From assembly GCF_000312125.1 (NCBI RefSeq), contig NZ_HE978644.1, positions 345,873-409,872 on the forward strand: a stretch of 64,000 nucleotides of DNA. Reading direction: 5' to 3'. The notes beneath the pieces are model-generated. The model had not been told where the DNA came from. It did no database searches and was given only the letters and a program-made list of their open reading frames with translations. The translations under genes were made by a program, and so were the position numbers. Of the stretch, positions 38,745 through 48,000 are shown one piece after another (the stretch's first letter is position 1; each line of letters starts with the position of its first letter). Source of the DNA: Timonella senegalensis JC301. Lineage in GTDB: Bacteria; Actinomycetota; Actinomycetes; Actinomycetales; Cellulomonadaceae.

Positions 38745-40067
38745 TTAGGCGTGCTGGTCGAGCATGGCCTGCCACATCGCGTCGAACCCTGGCAGGGTCT
38801 TGCCGGTCGTCGCAATGTTTTCCACGAGGACATCAGGTGTCCTCAGTCCAATGATCGCACCTGCGGTGGCCATTCGGTGATCGTGGTAGGTGTGGAACAC
38901 GCCTCCATGCAGCGGGGCTGGCTCGATCTGCAGGCCGTCCTCGAGTTCGGTGACCTTGCCACCCAACGCGTTGATCTCGGCCGACAGTGCAGCCAAGCGG
39001 TCGGTTTCGTGACCGCGCAGGTGTGCGATTCCGGTGATTGTGGTGGGCGAGTCGGCGAGCGCCGCCAGTGCTGCAAAGGTCGGGGCGAGTTCACCCGCTG
39101 CCGAAAGGTCGAGGTCACCGGCACCGGTGATTGCACCCGTGCCGCTGATCGTGAGGACACCGTTTTCAAGCGAGGTCGTGGCACCCATGCGTTCAAAGAT
39201 CCTAGGAGCAAGTGCGCCGGGCTGCGTGGTCTGGCTGGGCCAGGCTGGGATGTGCACTGTTCCTCCCGCCACGAGCGCCGCTGCCATGAACGGTGTGGCG
39301 TTGGAGAGATCAGGCTCGATATCTACATCCCGTGCACGGATCGGCGCAGGGGCAACGTACCACTGAGTGCGTGAAGGCTGTTCAACGTTGACAGAAGCCT
39401 CGCCCAGGACTTTGACGGTCATATCAACGTGCGGGAGCGATGGGAGGGAGACACCCTCGTGGGTGAGCCGCACACCCTGGTCAAATCGGCTCGAGGCAAG
39501 AAGTAGGCCCGATACGAATTGACTTGAGCCCGACGCATCCACGGTGATGTCTCCGCCGGGGACCTCGCCGCGCGCGTCGATTTCGAAGGGCAGGAAGCCA
39601 TTCGAGAGGTCGTTGACGTTGACCCCCAGATCGCGCAGTCCGCTGATGATGGGGAGCATCGGGCGCACGCGGGCGCCCTCGTCACCATCGATGACGATGC
39701 GACCCACAACGAGCGATGCCACTGCGGGGATGAAGCGCATGACTGTGCCGGCCAGACCACAATCGATATGGACCTCGCCCACATCGGTGCCAACCGTCAG
39801 CGGAGTGACACGGTACTCACCCTTGTGCTCACCGGGTTCAATGATTGCCCCGAGCTGCCGCAGCGCGGCAATCATGAGGTCGGAGTCCCGTGACGCGAGA
39901 GTCCCACGCACCACGCTCGGTCCGTCGGCTAGAGCAGCTAACACGAGGTACCGGTTGGTCAGCGATTTTGACCCGGGAACCGGCACCAAGGCGTCCAAAG
40001 GTTCCGATCCCGCGAGGGGTGCTGGCCAGAGCGCAACGGAAGGAGTGGAGGTGAGTGCGTCAGTCAT
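38745..40067 (-). CDS. aroA: 3-phosphoshikimate 1-carboxyvinyltransferase (EPSP synthase)
   Basis: 440 residues. PGSKSLTNRYLVLAAL near 28-43 and LRGHETDRLAAL near 350-361 are the two family signatures; the former binds shikimate 3-phosphate and PEP. It catalyses the sixth step of the shikimate pathway in the cytosol. The first motif shows no obvious glyphosate-tolerance change. It leads the aroA-rsgA-hisN series. Confidence 0.95.
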   Translation of the reverse strand: MTDALTSTPSVALWPAPLAGSEPLDALVPVPGSKSLTNRYLVLAALADGPSVVRGTLASRDSDLMIAALRQLGAIIEPGEHKGEYRVTPLTVGTDVGEVHIDCGLAGTVMRFIPAVASLVVGRIVIDGDEGARVRPMLPIISGLRDLGVNVNDLSNGFLPFEIDARGEVPGGDITVDASGSSQFVSGLLLASSRFDQGVRLTHEGVSLPSLPHVDMTVKVLGEASVNVEQPSRTQWYVAPAPIRARDVDIEPDLSNATPFMAAALVAGGTVHIPAWPSQTTQPGALAPRIFERMGATTSLENGVLTISGTGAITGAGDLDLSAAGELAPTFAALAALADSPTTITGIAHLRGHETDRLAALSAEINALGGKVTELEDGLQIEPAPLHGGVFHTYHDHRMATAGAIIGLRTPDVLVENIATTGKTLPGFDAMWQAMLDQHA

Positions 40068-40216
40068 GCCACCAGCCTAGTAGATCGCCAGTGCCAGCAG
40101 CGGTGCGGTCTCGCGGAGCAGAACCGCGTGCCAAGAGGGCTACTCCGGACGGTCCATAACCACGCTCCACCACGCTCAGCCTCGCCGCCCCACCACGCAC
40201 GAAGCGGCAGATACCG

Positions 40217-40696
40217 CTAGGCCTTGGTAGCGCTCGCGGCCGCGGCCACCTCGCGCCGTTCTGTTCGCGCCTTTTGGACTCGCCACGCCATGGAGGGCTG
40301 GCCTGCGGTGTCCGCCGCCACGAGTAGGGCGGCGCCGAGCGCACCCAGCTTGGACACGAACGGGCCAGAGACCTGCGGAGAACGAAGGTCCGCCACGGAG
40401 CGCGGAGCGCGCACGGCAACCTGAGGAACAGTGGACAGTGCGAGCAGGAGGCCCGCAGTGCGAGGCGTCTTCGACAGTGCGAGCGCGCCACCAAGCGCAA
40501 CGGTAGCGGCACCCTGGAACTGGACTATGCGCTTGACGGTCTTGTCATCGAGTGGGTCCATGCCAATGAGGCCCGTTGCCTTGGCTAGGGGTTCGCGTGC
40601 GGCTTCGACGTGCTCGGAGGGGTGGCGTACAGCGTTGTAGCCGTCGTGGATGAACCACGTGGCAAGGAGTGGGCGGGCAACTTTGCGCAACATCAT
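40217..40696 (-). CDS. DoxX-like membrane protein
   Basis: 159 residues from ATG 40696, eight bases after GGAG; the frame is open further upstream but without family content. MLRKVARPLLATWFIHDGYNAVRHP matches the N-terminal helix of actinobacterial DoxX proteins, and about four membrane helices follow. DoxX proteins are linked to redox stress and sulfur metabolism in mycobacteria. It is divergent from the SigR-like gene, which fits a thiol-stress context. The 149 bases between its stop and aroA hold no gene. Confidence 0.72.
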   Translation of the reverse strand: MMLRKVARPLLATWFIHDGYNAVRHPSEHVEAAREPLAKATGLIGMDPLDDKTVKRIVQFQGAATVALGGALALSKTPRTAGLLLALSTVPQVAVRAPRSVADLRSPQVSGPFVSKLGALGAALLVAADTAGQPSMAWRVQKARTERREVAAAASATKA

Positions 40697-40923
40697 TCCA
40701 GTAACTCCAATGTTCGACGAGTCGTTTCTTACACAATAGTCGCCGCGTGCGAGGTGTACAGGGTGGATGCCGACGCGCCCCGGGCCAAATGGATACGACG
40801 TCACGAAATAAAGCGGACGACGGTGCGGTTGAACATGGTGTGACTTCCGCAATTTTGGACCGCTCGATCTCGCCACAGTTGACTACAGAACTGGGCATTG
40901 GTCGGTCCCACACCGTAGGCTCT

Positions 40924-41712
40924 ATGGTGATGTCCACCGATGAGCTGAACCAGCACCCTGAGTCTGTCCTCGTGCCTGCCACGCGATCCAAAGACCATCC
41001 CATAGCGCAAGAGAACCCGGCGTCGAAAACGCCGGCAGCAGCGTTCGAGGATGACCTTGAGATTGAGCCCGGCGAGGCAGTGGTCCGCGCGCCCGAAAGC
41101 GAGACCGATGCAGAGCGCTCGCTCCGCTTCGAACGCGACGCGCTGGGCTACCTCGACCAGATGTATTCCGCGGCGATGCGCATGACGCGCAATCCCTCGG
41201 ACGCCGAGGACCTACTCCAAGAGACGTTTGCAAAAGCGTTCGCAGCCTTCCACCAGTACCGCCCTGACACAAACCTCAAAGCGTGGCTCTACAGGATCCT
41301 CACCAACACCTACATCAACAGCTACCGCAAGAAGCAGCGCGAACCTCAACAGTCACACTCGGACGACATCGAGGACTGGCAGATCGCGCGCGCGGCGGAA
41401 CACACTTCGACCGGGCTCAAGTCCGCAGAGGCGGAAGCGCTTGAGCGCCTTCCCGATTCGGACATCAAGCGTGCCCTGCAGGAACTGCCGGAGGACCGCC
41501 GCATTGCGGTGTACTTGGCGGACGTTGAGGGCTTCCCGTACAAGGAAATCGCCGAGATCATGGGTAGCCCGATTGGCACAGTGATGTCCCGCCTGCACCG
41601 AGGGCGAGCACAGCTGAGGGACAAGCTCCGCGACTACGCAGCCGACCGAGGCTTCTCCGAGAAAGACTCGAAATCCACCAGCACGACAGGTTCGGAAAAG
41701 GACGCACGATGA
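40924..41712 (+). CDS. sigR: ECF sigma factor, SigR/SigH group
   Basis: 262 residues from ATG 40924; ATG 40930 is equally possible. Residues 1-65 are an acidic extension. Region 2 ([27 protein letters not shown], then [12 protein letters not shown]) and region 4 ([31 protein letters not shown]) match the group that answers thiol-oxidative stress. The stop overlaps the start of an RsrA-type zinc anti-sigma gene. Typical targets include thioredoxin and mycothiol genes; none are in the window. Confidence 0.88.
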   Translation: MVMSTDELNQHPESVLVPATRSKDHPIAQENPASKTPAAAFEDDLEIEPGEAVVRAPESETDAERSLRFERDALGYLDQMYSAAMRMTRNPSDAEDLLQETFAKAFAAFHQYRPDTNLKAWLYRILTNTYINSYRKKQREPQQSHSDDIEDWQIARAAEHTSTGLKSAEAEALERLPDSDIKRALQELPEDRRIAVYLADVEGFPYKEIAEIMGSPIGTVMSRLHRGRAQLRDKLRDYAADRGFSEKDSKSTSTTGSEKDAR

Positions 41713-41990
41713 CCGAGCACTCCCACTCCAACGACCACGGTCACGTACCCACAAGCAACGAGTGCGAGAACGTAGCCGAGCACATCTACGAGTATCTCGA
41801 CTCCGAGATGACCGAGGCCGATGCGGCACGCATGCGCGCTCACGTAGCTGAATGCAGCCCGTGCCTTGCCGAGATGTCGATCGACGAGCTCATCCGCGGA
41901 GCACTCAAGCGTTCTTGCGCTGAGCAGGCACCGGAGGAACTACGCATTCGCATCCGCGCCCAGTTTACCTCGGTGCGCTACGAGGCCTGA
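41709..41990 (+). CDS. rsrA: RsrA/RshA-type zinc anti-sigma factor
   Basis: 93 residues, ATGA overlap with sigR. The redox switch H-x3-C-x2-C (HVAECSPC) sits near residues 46-53, with another Cys at about 19 (NECENV) and one in KRSC. On oxidation, zinc is lost and the sigma factor is freed. The His-rich N-terminus ([10 protein letters not shown]) may be a flexible metal-binding tail. This is the mycothiol-associated form of the family. Confidence 0.9.
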   Translation: MTEHSHSNDHGHVPTSNECENVAEHIYEYLDSEMTEADAARMRAHVAECSPCLAEMSIDELIRGALKRSCAEQAPEELRIRIRAQFTSVRYEA

Positions 41991-42140
41991 TCCGTCCGCG
42001 CCTAACGGCGCGCGGCTTCACCTCATTTTCGACGATCGAGTCGCGTTGCGTTCGCACATCTCAACCAGCCCGGCTGGGACCGTAGATGCTCCAGCGGCGC
42101 AGGTGAATCGTCGATAATGGGGACGATACACAGACAAAGC

Positions 42141-42172
42141 TGATGGGCCACACCCTCGGGTGTGGCCCATCA
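42141..42172. terminator. Perfect hairpin between rsrA and the lipoprotein gene
   Basis: A 15-base perfect stem TGATGGGCCACACCC / GGGTGTGGCCCATCA with a two-base centre lies eight bases beyond the reverse-strand stop at 42180. It can serve both convergent genes. Two inverted copies of the recurrent motif (42025-42037 and 42105-42118) lie before it. Confidence 0.85.
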
Positions 42173-42179
42173 GTGCGTG

Positions 42180-42691
42180 TCAGGGGCGGGTCAGGATTGC
42201 GAAGCCGGAGGCGACGCCCGCGCTAGTGGGCTGGGTGTGCAGCAGGACCGCGGACTGCGCGGGCACGGCGATGTCGACGGTGGTGACGGTTCCATCGCAC
42301 ACGGTGCGGCCCGAGGACACCTCGGCGAACGAATCTGTAGACCTTTTCGCGCCGAGCCCAGCGGACTTGTGCGCGAGTTCTGGCGACCCGGTCGAAACCG
42401 TGTAGGTCAACTCGCCACCATCCTCGGCAACGCACGCAACCGAGAGTGAGAGCGTGCCGTCCTGCTCGACGAGCACGGGGCTGGGATTCTCAACCACTGT
42501 GCTCGACACCCAAGAACGGGCGATCTCCTGATCCGACCGCTGCGGCACGGCAAGTCCGTGAGGGGCAGAAGCGGACAGCGCTGATGGGGACGCGGCGTGG
42601 TCAGCCTCTGCCGAACATGACGTGAGGGTGCCAACGGCGAGGACGAGCGCAGCGGCAGCGAAGAGAGAGTGTGGGGGAGTGGGCGTGCCAT
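42180..42691 (-). pseudogene. Small lipoprotein gene, apparently one base short near its start
   Basis: The reading frame ending at 42180 is open up to 42701. It encodes a convincing lipoprotein: hydrophobic AAAALVLAVGTLTSC with the lipobox LTSC, then a Ser/Ala linker and about 125 residues of beta-rich domain with two Cys. However no ATG, GTG or TTG starts that frame. ATG 42691 is in another frame and meets it if one C is added in the run of five C (G on the plus strand, 42672-42676). Only an internal GTG at 42548 is in frame. A lost base, by error or by slippage, is the simplest reading. No family recognised. Confidence 0.6.
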
Positions 42692-42729
42692 AGAACTGAG
42701 CCTATCTGAAGTCCCGTGGAGAAAAAGAG

Positions 42730-42763
42730 AGAGCCACAGAACGAGGTTTCGTTCTGTGGCTCT
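42730..42763 (-). terminator. Rho-independent terminator of the bL37 gene
   Basis: AGAGCCACAGAACG (42730-42743) pairs with CGTTCTGTGGCTCT (42750-42763). On the reverse strand a T-rich run (CTCTTTTTCTCC) follows. It lies 17 bases after the bL37 stop. Confidence 0.85.
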
Positions 42764-42780
42764 TCGTCAAAACGCCGAAC

Positions 42781-42855
42781 TCAGGTGTTTGGACGCTTGC
42801 CGTGGTTTGCGCCCTTACCGGCACGGCTGCGACGCTTACGACCGCGCTTGCTCAT
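42781..42855 (-). CDS. Ribosomal protein bL37, 24 residues
   Basis: The reverse strand from ATG 42855 encodes 24 residues, beginning MSKRGRKRRSRAGKG and ending ANHGKRPNT, with AAAGGAG a few bases upstream. This matches the tiny basic 50S protein bL37 found in mycobacterial ribosomes (MAKRGRK...ANHGKRPN pattern). It is too short for normal gene finders. A good terminator follows at once. Location near the sigR-rsrA pair is consistent with actinobacterial gene order. Confidence 0.9.
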   Translation of the reverse strand: MSKRGRKRRSRAGKGANHGKRPNT

Positions 42856-42966
42856 AGTGATCTCCTTTTATTGAAGGCATGCTCCCCAGTGGGATGAACC
42901 CGTAAACCGAGATGTCCTTGCGGAACAACGGCACTACCGTTCAACAGCTTTGGCTCACATGTTTAC

Positions 42967-42986
42967 GCGTGTGCATAGACACACGC
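42967..42986. other. Short inverted repeat in the bL37-pilT gap
   Basis: GCGTGTG and CACACGC are separated by six bases. It is in the 286-base gap 42856-43141 between the divergent bL37 and pilT genes, which shows no further gene. It could be an operator or a leader stem. Confidence 0.35.
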
Positions 42987-43141
42987 CCTCAACCATTTTT
43001 CCATAAAGCCCGCCAGCGAAGAAATGCACTGCCAAAGATCACACGCGCGAGCCACCGCCGGTAGGGAGCGATGCGGCATATTCTGGGACTTTCACACCAC
43101 AGGTTGGTCAAGAAATCGGGCCGTGTGCCGATAATCCTGAT

Positions 43142-44227
43142 GTGAACCAACGACAGTCAATTACCCCACTTCTCAAAGCACTCGCGGCGTCCGGCGGCTC
43201 GGACCTCCACGTCAAGGCGGGGTCTGCGCCGAGAGTTCGACTCGACGGCCGGCTGCGGCGACTGCAGGTTCCTGAACTCACGCCCGAGGACACCGTGAGC
43301 ATGCTCTCCGAGGTCCTCCCGGAAAACCAACTTGTGCAGTTTGAACAGACGCACGAGGCGGACTTCGCGTTCCAACTCGAAGACACCGGTCGATTCCGCG
43401 TCAACGCATACCAAGCGCGCGGAACCGTTGGCATGGTCTTCCGCCAAGTGGCAGAAGGAGCAAAGACGCTCGCAGACCTCTCCCTGCCGGAGGTCATCGG
43501 CGAACTGGCGCTCGAACCGCGTGGCCTCGTGCTGGTCACGGGCCCAACAGGATCGGGAAAGAGTACGACTCTTGCGTCCATGGTTGACCTGGTCAACACA
43601 CTGCGCGAGGTCAACATCGTGACGATCGAAGACCCGATCGAGATCCTGCACAGCGACAAGAAGGCGATCATCTCGCAGCGCGAGGTTCGACACGATACAG
43701 CCGACTTCAACACTGCTCTACGCGCGGCGATGCGCCAGGACCCCGACGTGATCATGGTCGGTGAGATGCGTGACCCGGAAACTGTCCGCGCTGCGCTCCA
43801 AGCGGGGGAGACCGGTCACCTCGTGTTCTCAACCCTGCACACCAACAACGCCGAGGAAACGATCAACCGAATCGTTGACTTCTTCCCTGCGGAGGAACAG
43901 CAGCAGATTCGCATGGCACTCGCGCAGCCCCTGCGCGGGATCGTGTCTCAGCGTCTCGTGCGCACCGCAGACGGCGCGGGACGATGCGCGGTCACGGAAG
44001 TCATGGTCAACACCGGGCGCACAGCAGAGGCGATCGTCAACCCGGGCGAGAACCCACCCATTACGGACCTCATCGCCGAGGGCGAGTACTACAAGATGCA
44101 GACGTTCGACCAGCATCTGTTCAAGCTCATCAGCGCAGGTAAGGTCGCCTACGCGGACGCGCTAAGCGCCTCTTCCAACCCGCAGGACCTCTCGGTGCAA
44201 CTCCGCTCAGCTGGTATCGCGATCTAG
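43142..44227 (+). CDS. pilT: PilT-type twitching/retraction ATPase
   Basis: 361 residues, GTG start. The PAS-like N-domain (GGSDLHVKAGSAPRVRLDG) is followed by Walker A GPTGSGKST near 138-146, the Asp box, Walker B DPDVIMVGEMRD near 200-211 and the His box TGHLVFSTLHT. These place it in PilT rather than PilB/GspE. PilT retracts type IV pili. No pilin, PilB or PilC gene is in the window, so its partner machinery must lie elsewhere. Confidence 0.9.
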   Translation: MNQRQSITPLLKALAASGGSDLHVKAGSAPRVRLDGRLRRLQVPELTPEDTVSMLSEVLPENQLVQFEQTHEADFAFQLEDTGRFRVNAYQARGTVGMVFRQVAEGAKTLADLSLPEVIGELALEPRGLVLVTGPTGSGKSTTLASMVDLVNTLREVNIVTIEDPIEILHSDKKAIISQREVRHDTADFNTALRAAMRQDPDVIMVGEMRDPETVRAALQAGETGHLVFSTLHTNNAEETINRIVDFFPAEEQQQIRMALAQPLRGIVSQRLVRTADGAGRCAVTEVMVNTGRTAEAIVNPGENPPITDLIAEGEYYKMQTFDQHLFKLISAGKVAYADALSASSNPQDLSVQLRSAGIAI

Positions 44228-44316
44228 GTCAAAAGCGACCACAGGAAGACGGGTGGGGCGCCGGAACAGACGTGAATCGTCGAGAATCCGGCCCCGAGCC
44301 CCAAGAATATGAGGGA

Positions 44317-44919
44317 CTAAACGTCCTCAGGCAGGCCCAGCCAGGTGTGCCAGCCCGAGTGCAGCACCAACCAAGCCATCAGGCCGTATCCGGCCTGGCC
44401 TGGGAACGGGCCACGGTTCACCGCGAGGTCGGAGTTCCACTGCTCGTGGTCCACGAGCGGGGTAAACGTATCCACAAACGGCACGCGGCGTCGCTGGGCA
44501 ACGTCCGCAAACGCCGCAGACAGTTCCTCGATCTCGCGAGCGCGGTGCGGAACTGTGGGTGGAGGCCCCACCACGAACGTCGAAATTCGCCGCTCATCCG
44601 CGATGTCGAGGATGTTCGCCAAGTTCAGGCGCGACCGCGCCACCGACAGGCCCGCAACAATGTCGTTGTGACCCAGCGAAATAACGAGACGCTGATCCAC
44701 ATCCGGAGCCGAAATGACGCGACGGTTGAACTCGTCCTCCCAGCGTGCAGACAGCCCCGTTGTGGTCTCGCCCGGAACAGACAGGGGCAGGAGAACGGTG
44801 GCGGCGTCCGTGCGGGTCCTTGCAACGACGCGTCCCAGCCAACCCAGCGCGCGGGCATCTCCCACTGTGGACAACAGTTCGTCACCAACCGCGCAGATAC
44901 GAAGTTCGGATGCGCTCAC
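44317..44919 (-). CDS. SGNH-hydrolase-like protein with altered GDSL block
   Basis: 200 residues from GTG 44919, with AGGAG upstream. The fold pattern of SGNH/GDSL esterases is visible: block I AVGDELLS, block II VPGETT, block III LGHND. But block I has GDE where the nucleophile Ser of GDS should be. The C-terminal Asp-x2-His is also not obvious. It may be inactive, bind a ligand, or use another residue. Convergent with pilT. Confidence 0.65.
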   Translation of the reverse strand: MSASELRICAVGDELLSTVGDARALGWLGRVVARTRTDAATVLLPLSVPGETTTGLSARWEDEFNRRVISAPDVDQRLVISLGHNDIVAGLSVARSRLNLANILDIADERRISTFVVGPPPTVPHRAREIEELSAAFADVAQRRRVPFVDTFTPLVDHEQWNSDLAVNRGPFPGQAGYGLMAWLVLHSGWHTWLGLPEDV

Positions 44920-44950
44920 GGGGTACTCCTCAAAGATGTGGACAAACAAG

Positions 44951-44985
44951 TCGGGTCACCACGGAAGCAATCCGTGGTGACCCGA
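44951..44985 (-). terminator. Terminator hairpin after kgd
   Basis: TCGGGTCACCACGG pairs perfectly with CCGTGGTGACCCGA around a seven-base loop, 41 bases beyond the kgd stop. On the reverse strand CTTGTTTGT follows. Confidence 0.8.
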
Positions 44986-45025
44986 CACGTCACGATTAGC
45001 CAGCAGACAACTAAGTGTCAGTAGA

Positions 45026-48000
45026 TCAGCGAGCCAGTGCCCGCTCGATCAGGCTGTTTTGCTCCTGCTTGTGCAGTTTAGCCGTACCAACCGCAGGAGA
45101 TGCGGAGGCAGGCCGTGCAACTACGCCAACTGGGCGACCAAGGTCGCCTGGCAGGTGAGCTGCGAGGAACGGCCAGGCACCCTGGTTCTCCGGCTCATCC
45201 TGGACCCAGACAACCTCAGCGTCACCGAACGGAGCAAGCGCCTCGGCGATCTGGTCGGAAGCGAGCGGGTACAGCTGCTCGAGCCGGACGATCGCTACGT
45301 TCTTGACGTTGCTCTTCTCCGCCTGGGCGAGGAGGTCGTAGTAGACCTTGCCCGAGCAGAGGAGAACGCGGTCGATCCGGGTGCCCTGAGCCGCACGTGC
45401 CGCTGCAGCATCGTCGCCGATGATCTCGCGGAACGTACCCGAGGTGAACTCCTCAGGCGCCGACGCAGCGGCACGCAGACGAAGCATTGACTTGGGCGTC
45501 ATGACAACGAGTGGACGGCGTGGTCGGATGTACGCCTGGCGGCGCAGCAGGTGGAAGTAGTTTGCAGGCGAGCTCGGGTGTGCGATCGTCATGTTGTTCT
45601 CAGCGCACAGTTGCAGGAAGCGCTCGATGCGGGCGGACGAGTGGTCCGGACCTTGGCCCTCGTAACCGTGAGGCAGGAGCATGACCACGGACGAGTGCTG
45701 CGACCACTTCTGCTCAGCGGAGGAAATGAACTCATCGATGACGGTCTGAGCGCCGTTGATGAAGTCACCGAACTGGGCTTCCCATAGCACGAGAGCGTCT
45801 GGACGCTCAACCGAGTAGCCGTACTCGAAGCCGAGGCAGGCGTACTCAGAGAGCGAGGAGTCGTAGACCCAGAACTTGGCCTGGTCGGCCGAGAGGTACA
45901 GCAGCGGAGTCCACTCGGCACCCGTGTTGCGGTCGTGCAGCACGGCGTGGCGCTGGACGAACGTGCCGCGGCGAGAGTCCTGGCCGGCGAGGCGGACCGG
46001 TGTCCCCTCCATGAGGAGCGAACCGAACGCGATGAGCTCCGCGTAGCCCCAGTCGATGCCACCCTCGGCGGACATGTGGTGGCGCTTCTCCAAGAGCTGT
46101 TGAAGTTTGGGGTGCACAGTGAACCCTGCGGGTGGGTTGAGGTGTGCGTCCCCGATACGGTCGAGCATGAACTGCGGAACCGCGGTCTGCCAACCCACCA
46201 TCGTGCCGGCGTCTTCGCGCTGCGACTCCGGCCGCTCCAGGCCTGCAACGGCCTCAGAATCGGTTGGAGGCATGAAGCCACCGTCACGGGTCTCAGTGAA
46301 CGCGCGCTCGAGCTGTGCCTGGTAGTCCTGAAGGACTTCCTCAGCCTCAGCAACAGAGATATCGCCGCGAGATACAAGCGTCTCAGTGAACAACGTACGA
46401 ACCGAGCGCTTTTGCTCGATCAGGTTGTACATCATTGGCTGGGTCATCGATGGGTCATCGCCCTCGTTGTGGCCGCGGCGGCGGTAGCAGACCATGTCGA
46501 TGATGACGTCGCGGTTGAACTCTTCGCGGTACTCAAACGCGAGTCGAGCAACGCGGACGACAGCCTCTGGGTCGTCTCCGTTCACGTGGAAGATCGGAGT
46601 CTGGTAACCCTTGGCAATGTCGGTTGAGTAGAAGGTCGAACGGGAGTTCGCGGGACCGGTAGTGAATCCGACCTGGTTATTGATGATCACGTGGATCGTT
46701 CCACCCGTGCGGTAACCTCGCAGCTGGGACAGGTTCAAGGTCTCCATGACGACACCCTGGCCCGCGAATGCGGCGTCACCGTGAATCAGGATCGGCATGA
46801 CGGAGAAGCCATCTCCACCTAGGTCGATGCGGTCCTGCTTGGCGCGGACGATTCCCTCAAGCACGGGGTCGACTGCCTCGAGGTGCGATGGGTTAGCAGC
46901 GAGCGAGACCTTGGTGGTGGCGCCACTCTCGGCGGTGAAGACACCCTCAGTGCCCAGGTGGTACTTGACATCACCGGAGCCCTGGTAGGTGCGCTGGTCG
47001 AGGTTGCCCTCGAACTCGGCAAAGATCTGGCCGTAGCTCTTGCCTGCGATGTTCGCGAGCACGTTCAGTCGGCCACGGTGAGCCATGCCGATGGCCACCT
47101 CGTCGAGGTTCGCCTCCGCGGCACCTGTCAGGATCGCGTCGAGAAGAGGAATGACCGACTCGCCGCCCTCGAGCGAGAAGCGCTTCTGGCCCACGAACTT
47201 GGTCTGGAGGAAGGTTTCAAACGCCTCTGCGGAGTTCAGGCGGCGGAGGATGCGCAGCTGCTCTTCGCGCGGGGTGCGCTCGTAGCCGGCCTCGAGGCGT
47301 TCCTGCAGCCACTTGCGCTGAGCGCGGTCGGCGATGTGCATGTACTCAACGCCCACGGTGCGGCAGTACGAGTCGCGCAGCAGACCAAGGATCTCGCGCA
47401 GGGTCGCCTTTGGCTTGCCGCCGAACCCGCGGGTTGGGAACGTGCGGTCGAGATCCCAGAACGTCAGCCCGTGGGTCTGGATGTCGAGGTCAGTGTGCTT
47501 GCGCTGGCGGTATGCGAGTGGGTCGGTCTCCGCCATGAAGTGACCGCGCGAGCGGTAGGCGTGGATGAGTTCAGCGATGCGTGCTGGCTTCTCGGCCTCG
47601 GTGTCTGCGTCAACCGTGTTGTCGCGGACCCAACGGACTGGCTCGTAAGGGATACGCAGCGCAGCAAATACGCGGTCGTAGAAGTCATCCAGTCCGAGGA
47701 GCTTGTTGTTAATGATGCGCAGGAAGTCACCCGACTGGGCGCCCTGAATGATGCGGTGGTCGTAAGTCGAGGTAAGCGTCAGGACCTTGGAGATGCCCAT
47801 CTTGGCGAGTTGCTCGGTGGACGCGCCAGCGAACTCCGCTGGGTAGTCCATCGCGCCAACACCAATGATGGCACCCTGTCCCTTCATGAGGCGTGGGACG
47901 GAGTGGACCGTGCCGATTGTGCCTGGGTTGGTCAGCGATACGGTGACGCCCTGGAAGTCTGAGACCTCGAGCTTGCCGGCGCGTGCCTTGCGAACGACGG

